A DNA stretch of 37,000 bases from a virus: positions 1 to 37,000 of IMG/VR virus record IMGVR_UViG_3300048929_000124; one strand, written 5' to 3'. The number at the start of each line of letters is the position of its first letter. The first letter of the stretch is position 1. Of this stretch, positions 13,051-20,128 are shown piece by piece. A program made the position numbers and the translations under genes. Below the pieces are notes generated by a model. It did no database searches and was not told the DNA's origin. It saw only the letters and a program-made list of their open reading frames with translations.

Positions 13051-14669
13051 GAGATTTAATTATAGATTGTTTTGCCGGTGGTGGTGGCGCAAGTGTTGGA
13101 ATTGAAATGGCTCTGGGCAGACCAGTGGACATAGCTATCAATCATAATCCACAGGCTATCAGGATGCACAAAACGAATCACCCTGATACTCTACATTTGA
13201 CAGAGGATATCTTTAAAGTTGATTTGCAGAAGTATGTAAGAGGCTGTCACGTAGCTTTAATGTGGGCAAGTCCAGACTGTACCAGTCATAGTAAGGCAAA
13301 AGGTGGTAAGCCTAGGGAAAAAGGGTTAAGAATACTTCCTTGGGCAGTATATAAACATGCAAAAACGATTCTACCAGATGTAATTCTAATGGAGAATGTA
13401 GAGGAAATCCAGAAGTGGGGACCATTGGATAATGAGGGGTATCCCATAAAGGAACGCAAAGGGGAAGACTATCAGAGGTTCATTACGGCCATGAAGTCAC
13501 TAGGCTATGTATTTGATAGTCGGGAACTGGTAGCGGCTGATTACGGAGCACCTACCACAAGAAAACGATGGTATGCAGTCTTTCGCAGAGATGGGAAAAC
13601 TATTGTATGGCCGGAACCTACACACAATAAATTCGGAACAGATGGACTTGAAAAGTGGGAACCTATTTGGAAGTACTTGGATTTAACAGATTTAGGAAAG
13701 TCTATCTTTGGCAGAAAGAAACCACTGGCAGACAAAACTATGAACCGGATCGCCAGAGGACTTGATAAATTTGTTTTTAATTGCCCAGAGCTGTTTATTG
13801 TTCAGGTGAACCATGGTGGAGACAACTTCCGAGGACAGAGCATACATGAGCCAATGCCCACTATAACACAGAAGCATGGCTTTGGGACTGTGACACCATA
13901 CATTATGCAGATAGGGCAGACAGGTTTCTGCTCTGATAGAAATAGGTCAGTAGAAGAACCTATGAGTACAGTGGTTACTAAAAATGAACACTGCCTTGTC
14001 AGTCCGCTTTTGATTCAATATCATTCCGAGACAACAAAGTCCGATGTCAGAGGGCAGTCGGTTGATGAACCAATCATGACACTGGACACCAGTAATCGTT
14101 ATGGTCTGGTAGCAGGTTTTCTTACAAAATTTTATAAAACGGGAACAGGCCAGTCTTTGTGGGAACCGATACATACGATTACAACCAGTCCTGGACATTT
14201 TGGACAGGTAAGCATTCTTGCAATAAGCAAGGAAGAACTGCTAATAAATGGTGTTGATGAAGAAACAGCGCAGAAATGTACATGGGTAAGCCAGTTTATC
14301 ATTGAGTACTACGGATGTGGTACTGGACAGAGCTTAAGTGATCCTTTGCATACAATTGTGACAAAAGATCGATTTGCACTGGTTACGGTCCTTGGTTATG
14401 AGTATGTGATTTTGGATATCTTTCTCCGAATGCTTAAAGCTGAACCAGAATTAAAGCTAGGTCAGGGCTTCCCAGAGGATTACATCATTGATCATGATTA
14501 TGAAGGGAAGAAATATCCGGTATGTGAGCAGGTGGCCCGTATTGGAAACAGTGTAGTTCCTATCGTGGCTGAAGCCTTGGTTAAGGCGAATTGTTCATAT
14601 CTTAGAGTTGGTGAACGAATGCCGAACATGAGGATTGATGATAGCCAGGATCAGCTTAGATTTGCCTGA
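13047..14669 (+). CDS. DNA (cytosine-5) methyltransferase
   Basis: A 540-residue C5 cytosine methyltransferase that would methylate phage or host DNA to avoid restriction. Motif I is DCFAGGGGASVG (residues 7-18) and the catalytic cysteine is C78 in SPDCTSHSKAKGG, a phage-type variant where PC becomes DC. ENV is at 116-118 in MENVEEI, and APTTRKRWYAVF follows. Residues ~255-450 carry about five imperfect repeats of the form RGQSxxEPxxTIT(T), present in some phage C5 enzymes in the target-recognition region. Motifs IX-X are at the C-terminus (GNSVVPIVAEALVKAN). The start is the ATG overlapping the leader peptide stop. Confidence 0.93.
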   Translation: MRDLIIDCFAGGGGASVGIEMALGRPVDIAINHNPQAIRMHKTNHPDTLHLTEDIFKVDLQKYVRGCHVALMWASPDCTSHSKAKGGKPREKGLRILPWAVYKHAKTILPDVILMENVEEIQKWGPLDNEGYPIKERKGEDYQRFITAMKSLGYVFDSRELVAADYGAPTTRKRWYAVFRRDGKTIVWPEPTHNKFGTDGLEKWEPIWKYLDLTDLGKSIFGRKKPLADKTMNRIARGLDKFVFNCPELFIVQVNHGGDNFRGQSIHEPMPTITQKHGFGTVTPYIMQIGQTGFCSDRNRSVEEPMSTVVTKNEHCLVSPLLIQYHSETTKSDVRGQSVDEPIMTLDTSNRYGLVAGFLTKFYKTGTGQSLWEPIHTITTSPGHFGQVSILAISKEELLINGVDEETAQKCTWVSQFIIEYYGCGTGQSLSDPLHTIVTKDRFALVTVLGYEYVILDIFLRMLKAEPELKLGQGFPEDYIIDHDYEGKKYPVCEQVARIGNSVVPIVAEALVKANCSYLRVGERMPNMRIDDSQDQLRFA

Positions 14670-14872
14670 TAAATGGGAGGAGCCGACAAGATTGGGGGAA
14701 TCCTGCCGGCTGAGTATGAAAAAAAGTTTATTTAAATGTTGTCTCTTTACAAGTATTAATATACCGGGAAAATGTGACGGGAGTTTGATGGATCTGCGAA
14801 GAGTTTGTGAAAGGAGTTTGAGGTGGCTGATTTTGAGCCAGTGGAGCAGATAAGACTGGGAGAATGAACACT
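14670..14872. other. Gap with a possible gene remnant
   Basis: No solid gene is visible. A 14-codon frame at 14823-14867 (GTG, MADFEPVEQIRLGE) follows AAGGAG at 14811-14816 with 6-base spacing. It may be the truncated start of a gene lost when the neighbouring minus-strand gene arrived. Nothing else is visible in this stretch. Confidence 0.35.
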
Positions 14873-15007
14873 TTAATAATTAATATCTCTATTGCCGAAA
14901 TATATCCCTTTTTTAATCGGAGATATTAAAAAGCCAATAATTATACCTAGTAAAAAAGCAGTAAACATACTTAGAGGGCTACATTCAAATTTTAAGAAAT
15001 TTTTCAT
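14873..15007 (-). CDS. 44-residue single-pass membrane protein
   Basis: A minus-strand frame starting at ATG 15007 with an AGTAGG motif 5 bases before it. The sequence MKNFLKFECSPLSM precedes a transmembrane helix (FTAFLLGIIIGFLISP) and a short basic then polar tail (IKKGIYFGNRD). Proteins of this style are seen in clostridial genomes, but I know of no function. It opposes the operon and may be prophage-expressed. A small hydrophobic toxin, a holin-like factor or an exclusion protein are all possible. Confidence 0.68.
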   Translation of the reverse strand: MKNFLKFECSPLSMFTAFLLGIIIGFLISPIKKGIYFGNRDINY

Positions 15008-15112
15008 AAATACCTACTTTCTATGAGTTAAAGAAAAATCGCTATTTTGTGATAAGCAATAACACAATTATAAATCTAGATTTATGGTTTTGCAAGGGGA
15101 GGGATAGCTATA

Positions 15113-15268
15113 TTGAGAAAATCATCAAAAGACTGCAGAGCGCAGAAGAACAGTGTTAACAGCCGTTTACAGGCCGAGGCGGATGCAGCTATAAAGGCAC
15201 CACCGGTCATGAGCTTCAGTGCGCGGATGCCAAGCCTATGCATATACGAGTTTATGCCCGGATCCTAA
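15113..15268 (+). CDS. Small basic protein, unknown
   Basis: A 51-residue protein from TTG 15113 with GGGAGGG about 9 bases before it; the first residues are MRKSSKDCRAQKN. It is basic, then polar, with no membrane segment. The clean frame and ribosome binding site support it, but the TTG start and unknown family leave doubt. Confidence 0.5.
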   Translation: MRKSSKDCRAQKNSVNSRLQAEADAAIKAPPVMSFSARMPSLCIYEFMPGS

Positions 15269-15303
15269 GCGTAGGAAGCCTCCTGTGAGAAAGAAGGTGC
15301 AGC

Positions 15304-15480
15304 ATGAAGCTTGAAGATAAACAGAAAATCGTTGTCCAAGTTTACCCTGGTAGGAAGTTTGGGCTTGTGATAGGCAGCTATGAGGGCCTGATCGGGATCC
15401 TTCTGGACGATGGCGAATACATAGATGTTCCCCAGGAGCGAGTGAGAATTGTATCGGTGGAGGTGGAGGAAGGAAAGTAA
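15304..15480 (+). CDS. Small phage protein, SH3-like beta-rich
   Basis: A 58-residue protein from ATG 15304 after AAGAAGGT, beginning MKLEDKQKIVVQVYPGRKFG and continuing with alternating beta-like strands (LVIGSYEGLIGILLDD.. YIDVPQERVRIVSV). The pattern suggests a small beta barrel. Too short for many gene finders but with a clean start and stop. The function is unknown; it belongs to the rightward early/middle operon leading to the late regulator. Confidence 0.72.
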   Translation: MKLEDKQKIVVQVYPGRKFGLVIGSYEGLIGILLDDGEYIDVPQERVRIVSVEVEEGK

Positions 15481-15506
15481 TGGAAATATTTAGTAATTAA
15501 CTAGTG

Positions 15507-15520
15507 TTCCACATGTGGAA
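15507..15520. promoter_or_regulatory. 14-bp perfect palindrome upstream of the late regulator
   Basis: TTCCACATGTGGAA is a perfect inverted repeat 51 bases before the late-regulator GTG. It may be an operator, but the binding protein is unknown. No good sigma-A promoter pair is seen alongside. Confidence 0.4.
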
Positions 15521-15570
15521 AAGGATTCATGATAATATGTAAAATATTTTGACAGCAGGGAGGTGACAGG

Positions 15571-15954
15571 GTGGGAAATGTAAGACCATTGAATCAAAGT
15601 AAGTACGGGATCAGCAAAAACCGTTTCTGGGAGTTGTACTACTGGTGCCTGCAATATAGTGAGTGGAAGAATGAGCTTAAATATAATACAAATACAGTAG
15701 GAGCTATGGAGATCACTGATATGCCTACAAGCAAGAATAGTGGGGATTCCACTCAGAAGCTTGCCATGAGGCGGGTCATGCTAGAGCAGAACTGCAGGCT
15801 GATAGAGCAGACGGCCATAGAAGCTGATGCTGACATTTATCAGTATATACTTAAGGCGGTGACGGAGGAGAGCGTGACGTATCACTATCTAAAGTTAATT
15901 ATGGATATTCCATGTGGACGTACCATGTACTACGAACGACGTAAAAAGTTCTAG
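15571..15954 (+). CDS. ArpU/RinA-like phage late transcription regulator
   Basis: A 127-residue protein with the layout of ArpU/RinA-like late activators: an N-terminal helical region (ISKNRFWELYYWCLQYSEWKNEL), a linker, then a C-terminal HTH-like end (YQYILKAVTEESVTYHYLKLIMDIPCGRTMYYERRKKF). GTG 15571 has GGGAGGTGACAG before it. Position, just before the late module, is where this class lies in many Firmicute phages. It should switch on packaging and structural genes, though its target site is not identified here. Confidence 0.75.
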   Translation: MGNVRPLNQSKYGISKNRFWELYYWCLQYSEWKNELKYNTNTVGAMEITDMPTSKNSGDSTQKLAMRRVMLEQNCRLIEQTAIEADADIYQYILKAVTEESVTYHYLKLIMDIPCGRTMYYERRKKF

Positions 15955-16087
15955 TGGTTGTTAAGTCAGAAAAAATAATGTTAAAAAGTGCGGTACTCAC
16001 GGGACAAGTCAATATGGTATTCTACTATTATCCAGTATTAGATAAATCTGGAAGGTCCCTTGATTTTAATTTATTCTCCTTTTAAGA

Positions 16088-16123
16088 AACGCCTATCTTG
16101 ATTAAGTCTTGATGGGCGTTTTT
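16088..16123 (+). terminator. Intrinsic terminator after the late regulator gene
   Basis: AACGCCTATC (16088-16097) pairs with GATGGGCGTT (16111-16120), one G-T pair, and is followed by T at 16119-16123. The sequence just before it (TTATTCTCCTTTT) recurs before the terminator at 17298. The rest of 15955-16253 shows no gene. Confidence 0.82.
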
Positions 16124-16253
16124 GCGTCTAAAAATTTGCCCAAGTGGTTAAAACGCATCCTAATCGTGTCCTGTTAATGACTTCATAGCTGAATTACAAT
16201 TATGTTATCCAGTAGCAATAGTTCTGGAAAAACAAACAGAGGAGGATTTATTT

Positions 16254-16661
16254 ATGACAGACAAAAAATATTGTATTCAGCTTGCAGAATGCGAAGGAAA
16301 TTCTAAAGAGGTATATTCCTTTGACGAAATTGAGATTGGTACATGGGTGGACGGAAAGCCGATCTATCGTAAGGTGATTGCGGGGACACTTGCTAAGGAT
16401 AGTGGTAATAAATATACATTTGCAAACGTTTCTGACATCAATATTGACCAGGTGATCAATTTGTACGGAAATGTGGTCAACAAGGATACCACAGAGCAAA
16501 CAACATTGCAGACATCTTTTAACCGAACAACTGGATTATTTACGGCGGTAAATATGTTTTACAATAGGGAAACAGAAAACATATACTATAATTTCATAAA
16601 CACTGATGGAGGTCTTTCAGGAAGTACAGCAAATGTAGTTCTTGAATACACAAAGAAATAA
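16254..16661 (+). CDS. Stand-alone tail-fibre-tip-like protein 1
   Basis: A 135-residue beta-rich protein. The segment IEIGTWVDGKPIYRKVI and the ending NVVLEYTKK are typical of the last domain of tail or receptor-binding proteins of clostridial phages, where such a domain is normally fused to a long fibre. Here it is a separate gene in front of the packaging module. AGGAGG precedes the ATG. It could be a trimeric tip cap, a decoy or adhesin; the family is named from pattern recall, not alignment. Confidence 0.68.
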   Translation: MTDKKYCIQLAECEGNSKEVYSFDEIEIGTWVDGKPIYRKVIAGTLAKDSGNKYTFANVSDINIDQVINLYGNVVNKDTTEQTTLQTSFNRTTGLFTAVNMFYNRETENIYYNFINTDGGLSGSTANVVLEYTKK

Positions 16662-16710
16662 TACTGTTTAAAAAAATTGTCTGAAAATTAATGAAAGAGA
16701 GGATTTATTT

Positions 16711-17145
16711 ATGGAAGATAGATTTTGTTTACAGATGGTAAGGTGTGGTGATGGTTGTTGCAACGAGAATGGTAATGGGACATCATTAAACGAAGAAGTA
16801 CTGTTCGAAGGAGTCGCTAATGCAGTTGGCGTGGCGTACAAGTTAAAGAAATCAATTACTGAGTATAAGGAGTTGATTGTAGAATACGGACGATTAAATA
16901 AAGGAAGCTGGGTAAAATCATACGGTGTTATACCAAATGTCAATAAGGTACCGGCCGATATGTTTGAAAAAATCGTTCATATTCATTATAAGGACTCAGC
17001 GCTTCTGCGTTGGTTTATGAACTGGCATTTTACTGATGAATTAACATTTTCATGTGATTACATTGCTAAAAGCGAGAATTCTACCACTTTAAAGAATGTT
17101 GATGGTGAAGATACGGCACTTTTAAAAATTATCGGAATTAAGTAA
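16711..17145 (+). CDS. Stand-alone tail-fibre-tip-like protein 2
   Basis: A 144-residue protein with a Cys-rich start (RCGDGCCNENG), then a tail-tip-like pattern (EVLFEGVANAVGVAYKL .. YKELIVEYGRLNKGSW .. LLKIIGIK). Like its neighbour it resembles the C-terminal domain of a fibre without the shaft. The ribosome-binding stretch GAGGATTTATTTATG is the same as for the preceding gene, so the two starts look duplicated. The stop is followed by a chain of hairpins. Confidence 0.65.
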   Translation: MEDRFCLQMVRCGDGCCNENGNGTSLNEEVLFEGVANAVGVAYKLKKSITEYKELIVEYGRLNKGSWVKSYGVIPNVNKVPADMFEKIVHIHYKDSALLRWFMNWHFTDELTFSCDYIAKSENSTTLKNVDGEDTALLKIIGIK

Positions 17146-17150
17146 TTAAC

Positions 17151-17218
17151 GGCTGCCAGGTGTAACAGCTTGGCGGCTGATTAAAGCCGACGTTCTTATG
17201 CTTTCTTCATGGCTTTTT
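17151..17218 (+). promoter_or_regulatory. Attenuator-like set of competing hairpins
   Basis: Four segments can pair in mutually exclusive ways. Segment 1 GGCTGCCAG (17151-17159) pairs with segment 2 (17170-17178). Segment 2 CGGCT (17174-17178) pairs with segment 3 AGCCG (17185-17189). Segment 3 AAAGCC (17183-17188) pairs with segment 4 GGCTTT (17211-17216), which runs into five T. The 3:4 hairpin would act as a terminator and 2:3 as an antiterminator. The 3:4 loop is long (22 nt), so this is only a candidate. Confidence 0.4.
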
Positions 17219-17297
17219 AAATCGGATAGAAAGCAGTGATTAAGAATTAGTTTTAGACAGCCCCGATTTCCATTTATACTTATTCTCCTTTTTGAAG

Positions 17298-17329
17298 ACG
17301 CCTGTCGATCTTATGTCGATGGGTGTTTT
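17298..17329 (+). terminator. Intrinsic terminator before the DUF4062 gene
   Basis: ACGCCTGTCGA (17298-17308) pairs with TCGATGGGTGT (17316-17326) over 11 positions, several G-T, followed by TTTTC. It resembles the terminator at 16088 in flanking and stem sequence, so the two fibre-tip genes sit between related terminators. Confidence 0.75.
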
Positions 17330-17345
17330 CTTTAATTGTAAAATG

Positions 17346-17354
17346 TGGTATTAT
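17346..17354 (+). promoter_or_regulatory. Possible extended -10 promoter for the DUF4062 gene
   Basis: TGGTATTAT at 17346-17354 is an extended -10 element (TGN before TATTAT). It lies right after the terminator and 31 bases before the gene. There is no good -35 box, so this is tentative. Confidence 0.35.
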
Positions 17355-17385
17355 TATCCATATTAATAATCATGGGGGATCGGGT

Positions 17386-18321
17386 ATGGACAAAAGATAT
17401 CAGGTTTTTATAAGTTCTACTTTTGCTGATTTAGAAGAGGAGCGCAAGAGAATTATGCAGGCTATAATTGAATTGGATTGCTTTCCGGCTGGAATGGAAA
17501 TGTTTCCGGCTACAGATAGTGAACAATTTGAGTATATAAAATCTATTATTGACGAAAGTGATTATTATGTTCTGATAGTAGCAGGTAGGTATGGTTCCAT
17601 TGCTGAAGATGGAGTTAGCTACACGGAAAAAGAGTTTGCTTATGCAAAGAAAAAGGGTATTCCAATTCTTGCATTTGTAAAAAAGGATATCAACAGTATA
17701 CCTGTTGGAAAGACAGATCAGGACACCTTAAAGCGAGAAAAGTTAGAAGTATTTAAAACTAAAGTGTTAGAGGGAAGAATGGCTAATTTTTGGGATACTG
17801 CTGACGAATTAAAATATAAGATACATAGTAGTCTATCAAAGCAATTTAAAACACATCCAAGAATTGGCTGGGTTAAAGGAGACACTATACCTAGGTATGA
17901 AGCATTAGAACAATTAAATCAATTACAAGAAGAAAATAGGCAATTAGCGAATAAACTTCAAGATTTTGAAATTAGTAATGATAATAGCTTTAAAATATCT
18001 AAGACATTTGAAATTGATTTCTTTGAAAAAGATACGTTTGATCTTATAAAAACGATAATATCAATAAAAGATATAATTAATAAGACTGGATTGTTTTTGA
18101 GAAGTGGTATGTGGCAAAACGAGTTTGAAGTACTAATTAACAATAAATACATTAACGATGATTTAATAACAGAAGCGTTCATAACAGAAGATTCTCTACA
18201 AGAAATTGAGAAAAGAATGTTAGCTTTAGATATTGTCGAAATCAGAGATGTAAGTAGCGATGTATACATGAAATTCACTGATTATGGTAATAAAGTTTTT
18301 ATACAAAGTATAGAATTTTGA
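17386..18321 (+). CDS. DUF4062 (TIR-like fold) protein, candidate defence effector
   Basis: A 311-residue protein. Residues 1-~150 match DUF4062, a domain related to TIR/Toll-like folds: RYQVFISSTFADLEEERKRIMQAI, FPAGMEMFPA, DYYVLIVAGRYGS, SYTEKEFAYAKKKGIPILAFV. A coiled linker (LNQLQEENRQLANKLQDFE) follows, then a C-terminal domain (~210-311) I do not recognise, possibly a winged helix. ATG 17386 is chosen over an upstream in-frame start because of GGGGGAT before it. DUF4062 occurs with STAND ATPases and other immune-type proteins. The gene is AT-rich compared with flanking phage genes, has a terminator just before it, and is followed by a nuclease-like membrane gene, as in a mobile accessory cassette. 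Confidence 0.85.
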   Translation: MDKRYQVFISSTFADLEEERKRIMQAIIELDCFPAGMEMFPATDSEQFEYIKSIIDESDYYVLIVAGRYGSIAEDGVSYTEKEFAYAKKKGIPILAFVKKDINSIPVGKTDQDTLKREKLEVFKTKVLEGRMANFWDTADELKYKIHSSLSKQFKTHPRIGWVKGDTIPRYEALEQLNQLQEENRQLANKLQDFEISNDNSFKISKTFEIDFFEKDTFDLIKTIISIKDIINKTGLFLRSGMWQNEFEVLINNKYINDDLITEAFITEDSLQEIEKRMLALDIVEIRDVSSDVYMKFTDYGNKVFIQSIEF

Positions 18322-18369
18322 TATTAAAGAGGGAGGCATCTATCCCTGGATTATTGGTAAATTTTAGTA

Positions 18370-18375
18370 TATAAT
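18370..18375 (+). promoter_or_regulatory. Possible -10 box for the membrane nuclease gene
   Basis: A perfect TATAAT lies at 18370-18375, 31 bases before the start of the next gene. The region 17 bases upstream does not hold a good -35 box, so it is a weak candidate. Confidence 0.35.
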
Positions 18376-18405
18376 CTAATTTAGTCAAAATTAAGGAGAA
18401 GAAAT

Positions 18406-19236
18406 GTGGAAAATAAGAATTTTAACTGGAGGAAACAAGATTATTTTTGGTTAATTGGGATCCTAATAGGTATAATTATATTTGTTTGTACATTACGATT
18501 GAGTGATAATGCAGACATTGTCAATATCATATCGTTAATTGCTAGTGGAGTTTCAATTGCACTTGCAATTATTGCAATTTGGTGGGGGCAAGTAAATAAT
18601 TCTCAAACGAGTAAGATATATGATAAAATATATGACAAAATTGATGGGGTAAAAGACGATACTGTTGGCTTACATACCAAAATAGTTACTATGCAGAAAG
18701 AATTAATACAAGCATTTCATGAAAGCATTGATTCAGCAGAGATACCTATTGAGAAAAAAGAAGAAATAAAAGAAACAATAGATCTTTATGTTAGAGATAT
18801 AGCACTTGTAAGCTTGGAAAACGGATACTGGAATTATGGTATTGCACAATATCTTGAATTTGAGCGAGAGATATATGATAACATACAATCGAATTTGGTT
18901 GAAGGCGAGGCATTAGAACATTGTATTAAAGATACCGATTGCGGAGACATCGTATTATATATTAAAAATGTAAAAGTTATTATTGAGTTAAAGGTCAGAC
19001 GTTTTGCAACAAATATTATGTCCATGGAAAAATTTTTACCTAAAGCAGATAATTGTGAAAATATTAATGAAATTTATAGTATGGTAATATGTGCACATAA
19101 GAGAGGTATAGATATATTGGCTAAAGGTAATGGAATAATAAAGTTCAAAAGAATAACTGATTATTCTGTTGAATTGCCAAAGATTAATATCAAAGAAGAA
19201 ATTATCAGCGTTATAAAAAAAATAAAAGATCAATGA
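18406..19236 (+). CDS. Membrane-anchored PD-(D/E)XK-like nuclease
   Basis: A 276-residue protein: two transmembrane helices at ~14-31 and ~38-60, a helical stretch (~65-135), then a domain with a PD-(D/E)XK-like core. D181 sits in GDIVLYIKN, with E194 and K196 in VIIELKVRR, an ExK motif on a beta strand. GTG 18406 is the start (AAGGAG 7 bases before); the ATG two bases earlier gives another frame. It is AT-rich like its neighbour and shares the block between terminators at 17298 and 19301. A nuclease held at the membrane would be well placed to cut incoming DNA. No family name is certain. Confidence 0.75.
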   Translation: MENKNFNWRKQDYFWLIGILIGIIIFVCTLRLSDNADIVNIISLIASGVSIALAIIAIWWGQVNNSQTSKIYDKIYDKIDGVKDDTVGLHTKIVTMQKELIQAFHESIDSAEIPIEKKEEIKETIDLYVRDIALVSLENGYWNYGIAQYLEFEREIYDNIQSNLVEGEALEHCIKDTDCGDIVLYIKNVKVIIELKVRRFATNIMSMEKFLPKADNCENINEIYSMVICAHKRGIDILAKGNGIIKFKRITDYSVELPKINIKEEIISVIKKIKDQ

Positions 19237-19300
19237 TATGAGTAAGCTTCATACATAAAAAATAGCATGCTCATAAAAGTTGAAATAAATTCTTTTCCAC

Positions 19301-19327
19301 AGAGGCGGTCTACCCCGTCTCTTTTTT
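19301..19327 (+). terminator. Intrinsic terminator before the packaging module
   Basis: AGAGGCGG (19301-19308) pairs with CCGTCTCT (19315-19322) and is followed by six T. It separates the accessory cassette from the terminase genes. Confidence 0.82.
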
Positions 19328-19363
19328 AATACAAAAACAAACACGATTGAGAGGTGGTGATCG

Positions 19364-20128
19364 GTGGATGAAATCAGAGCCCCAAATTATGAATTAGCCC
19401 TGCTTGATTATCAAACAGGCATGAAATATAAGGATATTGCTGAAAAATATGGCGTCACTATTAACACGGTGAAGTCCTGGAAGACCAGATATCAATGGTC
19501 GAAGGACAATAAAAAAGGTGTGCACACAAAATCAGAAAAAGTATGCACACAAAAAGGTGGCCAGCCTGGAAATAAGAATGCCGTTGGAAACAAAGGCGGG
19601 GCTCCCCCAAAAGAGAATAAGAATGCAGTTAAGACAGGAGAGTTTGAGACTCTCTTTTTTGATGCCCTGGAGGAAGACGAGAAAAAGTTAATCGGTATGG
19701 TTCAGCTTGATAAGGAGCAGTTACTCCTTCAAGAGATCCAGCTCCTTACGGTCCGTGAACGGCGAATGCTGAAACGGATTGAGGACATAAAGCAAGCAGC
19801 AGCCGATCAGATAGAGAGCGACGCCCCAGGTATGACAGCGGTTAAGTATAGAATAGGAATCGATGAGAATACGACAGAATATACCGGAATCCTGGGGCAG
19901 ATCCAAGCGGTAGAAGATGCTCTTACCCGTGTTCAGGCAAGGAAGCAGAAGGCTATTGATTCCCTGCATCGGTATGGATATGATGATGCACGTCTGGAGC
20001 TTGAAGTAATGAGGTTAGAATTGGAGATTATGAAGCAAGATAATCCAGATCAAGAGATTGAGGACGATGGTTTCATGTCTGCCATGAATGAAGGAGCTGC
20101 CGAGATTTGGGGTGATGCTGATGATTGA
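19364..20128 (+). CDS. terS: Terminase small subunit
   Basis: A 254-residue DNA-recognition subunit of the packaging motor. The N-terminal HTH ([24 protein letters not shown], ~20-45) is followed by the linker [23 protein letters not shown], diagnostic of this phage TerS class. A helical oligomerisation region continues to ~200 and an acidic end binds the large subunit. GTG 19364 follows AGGTGGTGATCG. It overlaps terL by 8 bases. Confidence 0.92.
   Translation: MDEIRAPNYELALLDYQTGMKYKDIAEKYGVTINTVKSWKTRYQWSKDNKKGVHTKSEKVCTQKGGQPGNKNAVGNKGGAPPKENKNAVKTGEFETLFFDALEEDEKKLIGMVQLDKEQLLLQEIQLLTVRERRMLKRIEDIKQAAADQIESDAPGMTAVKYRIGIDENTTEYTGILGQIQAVEDALTRVQARKQKAIDSLHRYGYDDARLELEVMRLELEIMKQDNPDQEIEDDGFMSAMNEGAAEIWGDADD

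Noticed and set aside
14635-14853. 72-residue frame starting inside the methyltransferase end
   Set aside because: No ribosome binding site; overlaps the methyltransferase C-terminus, and no conserved pattern could be recognised.
16254-17145. Diversity-generating retroelement acting on the tip-like genes
   Set aside because: No reverse transcriptase gene or template repeat was seen in the window.
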